Part shown: in pieces, positions 8,854-18,238 of the stretch | Numbering within the stretch: position 1 is the stretch's first letter | Layout of the letters: each line of letters opens with the position of its first letter | Assembly (NCBI GenBank): GCA_003427395.1 | Contig: BFEA01000308.1 | Coordinates: 1,165,324-1,188,208, forward strand | DNA: 22,885 nucleotides | DNA from: Chara braunii | Taxonomy: Eukaryota; Streptophyta; Charophyceae; Charales; Characeae | Direction: 5' to 3' | Made by a program: the position numbers and the translations under genes | Notes under the pieces: generated by a model | The model's database searches: none | Told to the model about the DNA's origin: nothing | The model's input: the letters and a program-made list of their open reading frames with translations, nothing else

Positions 8854-9310
8854 GTGCACAGCCTGCTGTGCTGTGCTATTGGAGGTTGACAAACCTGGTT
8901 GTGGATTGAGGTTGCCAGTGCTGATGCTCGCTCTGCTTCATATGTCCCGCTTGCAAGCCTTTCCTGTTGGTGTGTAGCGTGGACATTTGAAGCTTGTCCC
9001 AATGGTGCGTTGGTGCCTAGCGGCCACACGCTGTGCGGGTACGCTCTATTGGCATGCACTGTGCAAGGGGTGGCATCTGAAGCCTTTACCGTTGGTGCGG
9101 TGGCGGCAAAACCAAATACAAAAAAAAAAAGAAAAAAGAAAAAACACAAAACACAAAACCCAAATTGCGGTCGATCCACGTGACTAGCCAATTCCCATTT
9201 CCCCAAATCGAGTAGCGGCCGCGACCGTGTCATTTCCGGATTGGGGACACAGTGTGACCGGCATGACCACTAAAACCCCAAATTCGGCCTCCCCAAATCC
9301 TCGAAAATTG
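8851..9310. other. No gene recognised
   Basis: Mixed-composition unique DNA with an A-rich segment at 9120-9160 and a short TCCCCAA/TTGGGGA inverted repeat (9290-9314). No coding or RNA signal is convincing. Confidence 0.4.
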
Positions 9311-9459
9311 GGGATATGGGATCACATTGTGAGCATGCCCTCAGTTGGTACACTAATGAACTGTTGGAATACATACCCAAGTTCGAATCCAGACAATCAG
9401 ATGTCCAGAATAAAATCATTCTAAAAGAAAGGAAAAAAAAAAAAAACTACGGGATATGG
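9311..9459 (+). mobile_element. tRNA-derived SINE with poly(A) and 9-bp flanking repeat
   Basis: An A-box-like segment (TGCCCTCAGTTGG, 9336-9348) is followed 32 bases later by a perfect B-box (GTTCGAATC, 9381-9389), the internal RNA polymerase III promoter of tRNA genes and tRNA-derived SINEs. A short body leads to A14 at 9433-9446. GGGATATGG occurs just before (9311-9319) and after (9451-9459) the unit, a good target-site duplication, although CTAC lies between the poly(A) and the right copy. The tRNA cloverleaf is too degenerate to be a functional tRNA. Movement would have used LINE proteins; its tail does not resemble the LINE tail at position 1. Confidence 0.72.
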
Positions 9460-10258
9460 AGAAGAAGGCTGCTTCCAGGGACGTCATGAATCAGAGTGCT
9501 ACCATGAATGCAAATGTGCTAACATGCAGCCTCGGTGACATTTAGGCGTTGGGGGCTCGCGTTCATCGTTGACCAAATTTGTTGAGTGCGGTTGCCAAAA
9601 CCTGGTGTGAATGTGGCTATGGCGATGCACGGAGAGGTACGAGGGAAAATGTGAGGCATGCCAAAGGAACCTGATAGGTTACTGGACATCACTTGTTTCG
9701 GTTGCCTATGCGTCACGATTCCCTGCCGAGCTGAGGAAGGAGAGAGAGAGGAAGTGAGGACAACTGGAGGGCGGGATCCGGCCGCCACTGCCATACCTTA
9801 CGAAACCGATCAAGGGTTTGCCCTCCGGTCTTTGATATGGAGATATCGTGGGGATAACACGCTCCTGCTTAGTTGCGGGCGGCCCGTGGTTGAGTGGTTT
9901 ATCTGCTGAGAGGGCGACAACCGACATGGAGTCTCCGCAGGGTTATCCTGCTTCTGGGTGGCCTGAAGCAGCCTAGACTGACCTGTGTTCAGGCTCGCCA
10001 ATTCAAGCAGGCAAAGCGGAGGACCAGTTTTCTTTTTACAGTGTGGTTTGCATTGTCTAACTTGTCACTTTAGACAAGAGGTTCTCTGTTGTTGTGATTA
10101 AATTGCTTTCGGGTATTGAATAGGTATCTAAGCTGGTATGGTTAGTTTCCTTTTGGACATTCCTCATAATAGATGGATTAATAGATGATAGACAATTATT
10201 GGTTTTGTTTTATTTCTGCAAAAACTTCTTTATATCCTCGTCGAATTCGACTGGAAAA
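9460..10258. other. No gene recognised
   Basis: Moderate GC to about 10010, then AT-rich. Open frames are short and lack known motifs. I see no RNA gene or element ends. Confidence 0.4.
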
Positions 10259-10312
10259 GGTAATGATAGATAGGGGGTGAAAATGGGTAATGATAGATAG
10301 GTTTTGAAAATT
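10259..10312. repeat. 27-bp tandem duplication
   Basis: Two units (10259-10285, 10286-10312) share GGTAATGATAGATAGG and end in TGAAAAT; a few bases differ in the middle. Confidence 0.8.
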
Positions 10313-10606
10313 GGTTTTAGATGAACGGTTGGTTGTCTGTTAATTACGTTTTGGATAAATGGTTTTGGATCTTCTTGAAGTATCAGGGTTAGAGCTTACA
10401 AAGTTTCGATGGTGGTTTGGTTCTTTTCCATAGTCAGATGGTTCGTTTGATTTTTCTCTGCTAGTATTAGATTTTGGGGTGACTAGTGGTTCGGATTTTT
10501 GGCTTGACTAATGATGTCTCGCCCCTAAACAGGAACGAGTTTTTTTTATAAGGCACGCCAAACCCGTTTGCTGGCCTTTTGAAATGAATAACTCTCTTGT
10601 GAAGGG

Positions 10607-10960
10607 AAAAAAAAAAAAAAAAAAAAAAAAACTTTTATTAAAACAAAAAAATCCAAAAATAAGATATGCGGAGACAAAGACTGAGGAGCANNNNNNNNNN
10701 NNNNNNNNNNNNNNNNNNNNNNNNNNNNNNNNNNNNNNNNNNNNNNNNNNNNNNNNNNNNNNNNNNNNNNNNNNNNNNNNNNNNNNNNNNNNNNNNNNNN
10801 NNNNNNNNNNNNNNNNNNNNAAAAAAAAAAAAAAAAAACGTTTTCAAAAAATTCCGAAAAAACAATATGTTATGGAGACAAATAAACTAAACAACATTTG
10901 CCTGGGCACTGTATCCAAATTCTTTACCAAATTTGAATTAAAAAACAAATACAGAAAATA
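10607..10960 (+). repeat. A-rich repeat copies flanking the assembly gap
   Basis: A25 at 10607-10631 is followed by a segment containing ATATGCGGAGACAAAGAC. After the gap, an A tract (10821-10838) is followed by ATATGTTATGGAGACAAATA. A third copy, after another A tract at 16663-16675, has CTATGTTATGAAGAAAACTA, and similarity continues for about 100 bases. The family is dispersed and A-rich with no coding content. The gap probably lies where the two left copies meet. Confidence 0.55.
10691..10820. other. Assembly gap (130 N)
   Basis: A run of N between two A-rich repeat copies. Apparent frames through it are meaningless. True gap length is unknown. Confidence 0.99.
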
Positions 10961-11045
10961 AACACTATGATAAAAATAAGAAAAAATAAAAAGAGGAGCA
11001 GCTGGCTCAATTACGGAGAACGGGACGCGAGTGAGGAAGAGAGGA

Positions 11046-11079
11046 CGGGGCACAGCGCTACTGGGAGCGCTGTGCCCCG
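11046..11079. repeat. Perfect 14-bp GC-rich hairpin
   Basis: CGGGGCACAGCGCT (11046-11059) is exactly complementary to AGCGCTGTGCCCCG (11066-11079) with a 6-base loop. It lies at the start of a GC-rich stretch. Function is unknown; no gene or terminator context is visible. Confidence 0.9.
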
Positions 11080-11532
11080 GTACGGACCGCGGCGGCGGAG
11101 TGAGGCGACGAAGCGGGAGGGCGCCTGGCGTGAACCGGCTTCGCTCTGGCGCGTTCATACGGACGAAGTAGTGCACGGCGATGGCGTGATAGAGGCGCTG
11201 GTGGGGTGACGAGGTGTTGCAGGGCTGGGGGTCGAGCTTACAGCAGCTGCTTGTTAAGCGTTTTGCGCACGCACGGGGAGCGAGGGTGCTTGTCTATACC
11301 GTGTCACAAGTTGATAGGGAAAATAGACTCACTTCCGGGGGTTATCTGGGAGTTCCGCGTTCATACTCCATTGCTGCTGCGTTTTTGCCCGTGGCATAGA
11401 GCCTGTGAGGTGTCGTCTCTGGGGATGCCTGTGGAGTTCAGCGGAGTGAGCCTTGGGTGACCCGAAGTGCGAGTGAAGTAGCTACCCATCATCGCCAGCG
11501 TTCTCGTCCATCAGCATCAGGGATCGGTCGTA
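11080..11532. other. GC-rich unique DNA, no gene recognised
   Basis: Several short open frames overlap on both strands, none with a known motif. The composition contrasts with the A-rich DNA before 11000. Confidence 0.4.
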
Positions 11533-11716
11533 ACTCAAAGGAACATGGTGGGGTTTCCTCATCATCATCAGGGTTGTTCGTCATTGCCATCATCATTTCT
11601 CCATCATCACTGTTGTCAAGCATGACTCAAAGGAACAACGTAAGGTTTCCGTTATCATCATTAGGGCTGCTCACCGTCGCCACCAATATCATCAGGGTGA
11701 TGCTCTTCATCACCAT
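11533..11716. repeat. Diverged 92-bp tandem repeat in ATC-rich DNA
   Basis: ACTCAAAGGAAC occurs at 11533 and 11625. The following sequence also aligns (GGTTTCC, then ATCATCA, AGGG.TG.TC, and GTC.CC), so two ~92-bp units can be traced. Confidence 0.7.
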
Positions 11717-11899
11717 TAAGGCGGTAACTGGGTCCGCGAGCAGCTTGTCAGTAATATTGCATTACTAGTATTGGAAACAAGGTAAGTTGGCTAGCGTGCA
11801 AGCACCTCATCCATATTTTACTATTTCAGGGTGCTAGGGCGCTGCCCATCCCTAATATCACCATCATTAGTGCATCACCATAGGGCGCGTAATTAGCAA

Positions 11900-12010
11900 T
11901 TTCATCATCTTGATCGTAGTCATCAGTGATCATCGTCATCGTTATCCTCATCATCATCATTTACTTTCATCGTGATCTCTCCCATCGGAAGTTGACTCTC
12001 GTCAGCAGTA

Positions 12011-12042
<32 letters not shown>

Positions 12043-12051
12043 TAGAATCAG

Positions 12052-12084
<33 letters not shown>

Positions 12085-12136
12085 TATCATCATCATTGAA
12101 ATCATAGTCACCAGTTATCATCGTCATCATTTCAAC
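11900..12136. repeat. (ATC)n microsatellite block
   Basis: Pure ATC runs at about 12011-12042 and 12052-12085 lie in a wider ATC-rich area, and scattered ATC repeats persist to 12760. The encoded Met-rich or Asp-rich frames are repeat artefacts. Confidence 0.95.
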
Positions 12137-12156
12137 AATCATCAATCAAGGTTACC

Positions 12157-12404
12157 GCCACGAAGAGGAGCCGCGCGCGCCAGAAAACTGCACGCAGCAA
12201 GGAAAATAGCGCGCGCGCGCTCGACGATTGCGCGCGATTGGGTGCGCGCCCTGAGATGAAAATTGGACAACCAGTGGTCTATCGCGAGGAGTTGAGGTGG
12301 TCCAAATTTCAGATCAAATGGTCCAGCGGATTAGGAGATATCGAAGATCTAGGGCGCGCCATGAAATTCGAGTGTGTCAGGCGATGCACTATCAGCAAGT
12401 CGCC
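12157..12404. other. GC-rich island inside ATC-rich DNA, possible insertion
   Basis: The island contains several GCGCGC runs (GCGCGCGCGCGC near 12210) and CGCGCC motifs, unlike the ATC-rich DNA on both sides. It is bracketed by ATCAAGGTTACC (12145-12156) and ATCAAGATTACT (12405-12416), which match at 10 of 12 bases and could be a decayed target duplication. No terminal repeats, poly(A) or coding motif is seen, so an ordinary unique segment is also possible. Confidence 0.35.
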
Positions 12405-12814
12405 ATCAAGATTACTAGTCATCATCACTCGCGGTAAGACAATCGTCATCAATACAATGGATAATTAGTTGACATCCTCATCATCATTGCAGCCCTATGG
12501 GTGTTTAGTCATTACCATAGTGACTTTTACCATCTGCAGTATCATGATCATCAGCACTATCATCCTCATTTTAGGTCAGCAATTAATATTTCTTTTGGGC
12601 AGCTTCATTGGCATGCTCACCCTCATCACAATTTTTTCATTAGTCGTAATTCATCTATAGGCGAAGTTGATCGCCACTACTATCTTTAGGCTTGCTTCAC
12701 TCAAATAGTCATCCATAACACTTCATCATCATCACTACCATCATCAATACTAAAATCATCTGAACTTTCAGTCTCAGGGTACCGTTTTCGGCTACCCAAT
12801 ATCCAATAGTCATT

Positions 12815-12919
12815 AATGTTTACATCCTGATTCGCGATATCCTGATTACCTACATTTAGATTACCTATACTTTGATTACCTATATCCCCATTACCTACTT
12901 CTTGATTACTTACTTCTTA
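12815..12919. repeat. 15-bp minisatellite, about seven units
   Basis: ATTACCTA recurs at exact 15-base steps (12845, 12860, 12875, 12890, with ATTACTTA at 12905). Two more degenerate units end in ATCCTG upstream (12815 and 12830). Confidence 0.88.
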
Positions 12920-14155
12920 AGGAAAATTTTCTTTATTTTGTTTTTTCATGAGTTTCCTTTTCCTAATTGGGGATTTTGAACATTGAATTTTGCAGACGCT
13001 TTAGTAGGGATAGGACTTCGGAGGTTACGGATGGAATTTTGGTAGGCAGGGGTTTTTTGAGACCCCAGGGTACAGACATACGGTAGTTACCCACAGCAGG
13101 TCTGAGATCCGCCTGGCCTAAGTTAGGGGACAAGCCAGGGGAAGGACGGTAGGACTGTCAGCCTGGGCTCCGCCTGGCCTTGGGTAAGCTAGAGGAAGGA
13201 GAGATAGGGCTGGCTAGTTGTGGTTATAGACTATTAGTTAGCTGTCCCAGAAAATTTAACCCTGGGGTCTGTTACAGGGGAGCTTTATTCTACAGGGGTG
13301 TTGCATGGTGGGAGGTAGGAGCCCTATTGGGAGTAGGGCAGATTGGGGATTGTCTAAGTCTAGGGCCGGGGTTGGAGAGTTGGTCGCCTTCATCCCCAGC
13401 GGGGGCAGACAGGGACAAGGGGTGGGCAAAGGCAGCCTCTAGGAGGGGATTGGTTGCCTTCGCGGATGTGGTGGAGGGAGGGGAGGGGATCTGTTTTATG
13501 TTGGGGCTGAGGGATTTTTTTCGGCGGAGGCAGCATGAGACAGGGTACAGTGGGTATGGATTGGTTCCAGTTGTGACCAATGGAAGCGTATCCTTTTCAC
13601 GATCTAATAAACTCGATACGTCAAAAAAAGATCTGATAATTTCAATACAGTTCAATACTTCGAAACCAGCCACCTGCTGCTCTACAATTTTGGCAGCATC
13701 TGGTCTTCTTCTTTATTTGGGATATAGGAATTCAGGGATCGTCGAACCTAGACTGATAACTGCTGAAGTTGCTTTGTTCTGTGCTCCTGGATTACCGATG
13801 CCAGAACAACGCTGGCCGGAGATGGGGCATAGCCCTATAACCTGTAATTGGCAGGGGTGGGAGGCCTTGTAGAGAGACTTGGGGTTTGCTGAGGGAGGAA
13901 AGCAAGCCAAGGGTGAACCAGGAGGGGTTACCTTGACAACCTATGGGGTGGGGTTAGTCTGGGTAGTGAGGAGAGATCAGCTATGGCAGTGGGGGGATAG
14001 GCCTTGTTCTAGAGTTGCAATATCCTGGTAAGGGAGGGCTTGGAGTTGTTCAGGATTAGGAGTCCAGTATGGCTGACTCAGCATGTGTAGCTACATTTTT
14101 TTGTCATCACTGGCATCATTAGTATCATCAGCAATAAGCATTAGAATTTTCTATT
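12920..14155. other. No convincing gene; short diverged duplication at the start
   Basis: CCGCCTGGCCT at 13109 and 13170 with related flanks suggests a ~60-bp diverged tandem duplication (13098-13209). A 230-codon open frame crosses 13180-13872, but it has no known motif, a biased G-rich composition and a competing open frame on the other strand, so I do not call it. Confidence 0.45.
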
Positions 14156-14159
14156 CTCA

Positions 14160-14312
14160 GGTTTTTCTCAGTCGAAGCCGGATAATGGCCCCGGTGTTAC
14201 AAACTGATGTATGTTCATATGGGACGCTGGGCCCGGTTCCCAGCACGTGCTGCTCCCCACGAATAGACTGGAGCTTCTTTCTGTCAAAAAAAAAAAAAAA
14301 AAAAAAAAAAAA
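14160..14312 (+). mobile_element. 5'-truncated LINE 3' end with poly(A)
   Basis: The 36 bases 14240-14275 nearly match positions 116-83 of the minus-strand LINE (shared GTGCTGCTCCCCAC and AATAGAC). A run of about 27 A follows from 14286. A hairpin GCTGGG/CCCAGC (14226-14244) precedes the match. The remaining upstream sequence does not match the first LINE, so this is a different but related LINE family cut off at its 5' side; the left boundary near 14160 is a guess. No flanking duplication is clear. Confidence 0.6.
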
Positions 14313-15242
14313 GTGAGTGTGCCAGTACCTTTTTGACACCGCCATCTTTGCATAATTTTATTTATTTTTTGGAATTGGCAAATGCCCTGAAAATTTACAG
14401 ATATGTAGTTTACATAGTAGATAACTCATTAAAAGTTTTTCAAAAAATAATAATAAAATTTAGGCCCCGAAATAAAGTGAAAAAAAAAAAAAGTAAAAAA
14501 AAACAAAATAGTGAGTGGGCGAGCACGTTTTGACACCCCCATTTTTGACTATTTTTAATATTGTCTTGGCTTAGCAGAATGGCTTCAAAATTTATAGGCG
14601 TGTAGGCTGCATCGTAGAGAACTCACAAAAAAACATTTAGAAAAAAAAACTTATTTTCAAGGCCCCGAATGTTTTTTTGACGGGGGCCGAACCTGGAGGT
14701 GTTCGACCACCGAACGGGACCCCGAACGCCCGAACGTTTGGGGGCCAGCCCGGGGGCCCCCGAACGTTCGGTCAGGTTACCCTGTATGTAATAATGATTA
14801 CTAGGCCAAACATGCAGGGACCCCCAGGATGACCCTCGAACGTTTGGGCTTTCGGGTCCCGTTCGGATCCGAATCCCAAACCCCTACACAAATATATTTC
14901 GAAGCCTATTTTTTTATTTTTATTTTTTATGTTTTTATTAATTCCTTATGATGTAGGGTACATGTCTATATATTTTGAAGGCATTTTATTTACCCACCAA
15001 AACATTAAAAATCGCCAAAGATATCAGTGTCAAAACGTGATCATCCATTCTCTTTTTTGTTTTTTTCATCCTTTGACTTTTTGTTTTAATTTTATTTTAG
15101 GGCCTAAATAATTTCATCATTAAAAAAACAAATTAATGAGTTTTGTATTATATGAAATACACAACTATAAAATATCAGGGCATTTGACTTAGCCCAAAAT
15201 CACGAAAAGTCACCAAAGATGACGGTGTCAAGAACGTGCCCG
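14313..15242. repeat. ~930-bp foldback structure with arms A-B...B'-A'
   Basis: The left arm has two related units, A (about 14313-14508) and B (about 14509-14690), which share GTGAGTG, TTTTGACACC and a TAGATAACTCA/TAGAGAACTCA segment. The right arm (about 15242 down to 14880, minus strand) carries matching units in mirror order: TTGACACCGTCATCTTTG, CAAATGCCCTGA, AACTCATTAA and TTTAGGCCC match A, while CACGTTTTGACAC, ATTTTTAAT and CTTCAAAATATATAG match B. The arms are diverged but collinear. No open frame of note. It could be a foldback transposon or an inverted pair of retroposons. Confidence 0.8.
14731..14770. repeat. GC-rich 16-bp hairpin near the foldback centre
   Basis: 14731-14746 (CGAACGTTTGGGGGCC) pairs with 14755-14770 with one G-T wobble around an 8-base loop. 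CGAACG recurs five or more times in 14690-14870, and GGGTCCCGTTCGG near 14848 complements 14711-14723, extending the inverted symmetry outward. Confidence 0.85.
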
Positions 15243-15322
15243 ATAGCTTTCTCGGCCTTTTGACTAAGATCAAGTGTACTATCTGTACTCATCAGTCTAA
15301 TATCTGATATAAAAAAAAAAAA
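15243..15322 (+). pseudogene. U2 snRNA retropseudogene, 3'-truncated, with poly(A)
   Basis: Sequence from 15243 (ATAGCTTTCTCGGCC, then CTAAGATCAAGTGTA, TATCTG, CATCAG, TAATATCTGATAT) follows the first ~68 nt of U2 snRNA, the most conserved part of the spliceosomal RNA, and matches plant U2 better than animal U2 as I recall it. It stops within the stem-loop II region and continues directly into A12 (15311-15322). The branch-site recognition segment GUAGUA reads GTACTA, and a few other bases differ, so it is not functional. A complete 5' end plus poly(A) indicates retroposition of an RNA, probably by LINE proteins. No clear target duplication is seen; its left end coincides with the end of the foldback arm. 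Confidence 0.88.
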
Positions 15323-16530
15323 GTGTGTCAGCCCAATCATTGAGTTGCCTACAAGTAAAGAGAGGTAACTAATTGCAGATTTAAAGTTTTATTCGCCTAT
15401 ACATGTAAAGGCTGGGAAAGGAATGCTTCTTGTTACGAACCACTGACTAACTCATTTGTTGTCTTAATTTATTCTTGGGTTGCGGTCTGACTCGTCGTCG
15501 GCTGAGCCGTCTGTTATTTGCCTCTTAAGTTGTCAATGTGTTACCCTACTGGGTTATGACCGTGCGTCTCTTAGAAGATAGTCCTCTTGGTTACAGCGGT
15601 CATTTTCCTTTTTAATCCGATCTTATAACAAGAATATAAGCAAAAATGTCCATGAGATTAGGGATTGTTTATGACTACAAATCGGACGACGAATTAACTA
15701 AGTGGTAGGCTAGTGTGTTTTACTCCGTTATACTCATATATCAGATCAGTCCGGGAGTTCTTCGTTGTATCTTGCTGACGAATCTACTCGGATATTCTAT
15801 TTGATAGACGTACAAATACTTGTGAGGGTACATATAGGTTGGTTCTCATAATATTTTCTCTCCGTCATTTGTATATAAATTTTTTGCTTCATTATCTCTA
15901 TTGATTATCACATTTAGCTTGAAGTGTGAATAATGATCTCAGGCTAGTTACGTCCCCTATAGGGAAAATGTCTTCATTGATCGCGTATATTGTTGAATGT
16001 AAAATTTTGTTAAGATTCTACTTTCTAATTAGCTAACTGATAATCTGCAGGGGAAATATGATGTTATGCTTTTGTTCATTAAAAATTAAATATTGTGTCA
16101 AAGAGGCAAGTTGGGAAAGCTGTAAGGACAACTGAGATGATATTCATCGAGTAAAAACGAAACTTCCTTCTTTGTTGTAATTTAATAAGTCAGTGCATGG
16201 TCGCTTTTCCTCCCTGTTGAAACGGTTCGCAATACAAACCAGTAAAACTTGTTTGTGTTTATATTGTCTTAATACTTCAGCGTCTAATTGTTGAATGAGA
16301 TTTATCCTCGTAAAATTTAAGAGCACGAGAAAAGTAACGAGATTAAGGGAAATTAAGTCAGCTAGCTATGAAATACTAATTACCTCGAGCACAATTCCTA
16401 AGGTTTATGGCTCTTGCTATCGTCGTTAATAAGAGACTTTTATTGCGAATATTGCCTAGCTATTAGCCAAATACTGAATATGTGAGGATTAGAGTAAGAG
16501 GCAAATGTTGACACAGACCAAATAACAAAA
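15323..16530. other. AT-rich DNA, no gene recognised
   Basis: Many stops in all frames and no repeats above background on reading. Confidence 0.45.
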
Positions 16531-16550
16531 AACGCTAGGTTACCTGATCG

Positions 16551-16880
16551 GACGTCCGAGACCCCCCTGACCATCCGGGGTTGTCCGCTTAGACAACCGG
16601 TCGGACATCCTCCCCGGGCAGTCCGTCCGAGCCCGAACGCCCCCCCCCCCCCCCCCCCCCCTAAAAAAAAAAAAACAAAAATCCTCAAAAACTTTTAAAA
16701 ACAAACTATGTTATGAAGAAAACTAAACTTAACAACTTTTGTCTTCCGATGATCTCGAAATTCGATGTCAAATTTAAAATAAAAAATAAAATTAAAAACA
16801 TTTTTTTTATTTTTTTTTGCTTTTAATTGTTTAAAATGAAGTTCTCCGGGCTCGCACGTCCGGGACCCCCCTGACTGTCC
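16551..16880. repeat. GC-rich 26-bp direct repeats around C22 and an A-rich repeat
   Basis: 16551-16576 and 16855-16880 match at 22 of 26 bases (shared ACGTCCG and GACCCCCCTGAC). Between them lie a hairpin GGTTGTC/GACAACC (16579-16598), a run of 22 C (16640-16661), A13 and a copy of the A-rich family also seen at 10840-10960. The direct repeats could be ends of one element or part of a larger GC-rich family; no coding content is seen. Confidence 0.6.
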
Positions 16881-16900
16881 GCCCAAGATGTCCTGCCATC

Positions 16901-18238
16901 AGACAAATGGTAATATAAAAAAAATGTAAATCACACACATTTTATGAATTGTTCTCACATCCTGTTCAAGCTTTTCAATGTTTGTTTTGATACAGATGTT
17001 CCCCTGTTCATTGATGCCCTATTGAGTAGGTGAACATATGTTCCTGTAAGTGGCACTTGGTGCAAGGACAAAACGTAGATTACTATGAATGGTTACCAGA
17101 ATAAATAAACAAAGAAAGTGGAGAGCAATGTTTTATGGAGGGAAAGTAGGTGCATAGAGCGTATCGGTGCTGTGTTTAGGCATATATTTCTTCGTGTTGT
17201 GGTCTGTAAAGTCATTTGGCCTGCTGAAAAAAAAATGAAATGTTTTAAGCAACACAACCCTCACAAAAATGTTCCTTTAACCTCTTGTGTTTCAACGTAA
17301 TTTTATTTTTTTATCCCCTTGATACACATCCCTACAGGGGATGAACCGCAGAGCTCACTTTGAGCAACTTAACTCTCTCTGCCATCGCCCTCTCGCAAGA
17401 GTAAAAGGTCTCCGTGTTGAATCGATAGGTAAAGGTTATACTTAAATCGAACAAACAAGGTGACAATGGGTCCTCTTCTTAGTATGCTAAATGCTACGAA
17501 ATGTGGTTGCATTACGATTAACGAGTGATTATGTTAACATTGTACTCAAAAAAATAAATTAACAAGATAGTAAGAGATTGTAACTCTAAAATACTGTGTT
17601 TAATTATCTTAATTTGTTCATCTCAAGAAAACATAAAATGTATGAAGTGGCTTCGTGCCCACATTGACATGCAGAATCACCACTAGGCTCACCTCTCACA
17701 ACATGTTATGCCTAGGTAAGTAGTATGTGCTCCGATCGGTATTTTAAGTCTCTAGCGTTAGTGACTGAAATCTGAAAATTTTCTCTTATCTAGTCACCTT
17801 ACGAGACCGTTCATTACTACTTGCACTTAATTATTTGTAACACAACTTTAATAAGGAATCATTTGCAGCGGAGTTCAACTACAACAAACTTTATGCAGTA
17901 GATAAATTTGGTAACGTTTGCAAATGAATATCTCTTTGCAGCAATATAATTCACGAAAAAATCATAGCATGATGTTTTGAATCAGACAAATCTCAATTTT
18001 ATTCTTACCAATCATACTCAAGTCTTATACGAAAACTAAAATCTACAGAAAACAAAAAAGTATGACAAACAAAAGTATCGTGGTAATGTTTGACTCCCAT
18101 TATCAAACTACCTTCATGATTCAACACAGCTTCAGATAACTTTATAAAACAATGATTATTGATTACTTGAATTTATAAAAATACTATAAATAATAAAATA
18201 AGAAGAAACATAACAAAACAAAAAGCTAAAAAAATAGA
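16901..18238. other. AT-rich DNA, no gene recognised
   Basis: No long frame, RNA gene or repeat. An isolated AG/GTAAGT donor-like site at 17714-17719 has no supporting exon. Confidence 0.45.

Noticed and set aside
8685-9233. 182-codon minus-strand open frame
   Set aside because: It passes through (GA)39 as a Leu-Ser run and through an A-rich tract as a Phe run; no motif remains once these are removed.
9330-9400. Functional tRNA gene
   Set aside because: A and B boxes are present, but the acceptor and T stems do not pair and a poly(A) follows, so a SINE is the better reading.
10584-10961. Open frames crossing 10691-10820
   Set aside because: They run through an N gap and A tracts.
11046-11079. 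Rho-independent terminator
   Set aside because: No T run follows the stem, and nothing suggests a bacterial transcript.
11782-11829. AAG/GTAAGT ... TTTCAG pair resembling a 48-base intron
   Set aside because: Both sites are good matches, but the flanking sequence has no coherent reading frame and 48 bases is short for a plant-lineage intron.
11923-12111. Met/Asp-rich minus-strand frame
   Set aside because: Pure ATC repeat translation.
13180-13872. 230-codon plus-strand open frame
   Set aside because: No recognised domain, G-rich bias that lowers stop frequency, a 127-codon frame on the opposite strand over the same DNA, and no promoter or splice context. A transcript or homologue would be needed to reopen it.
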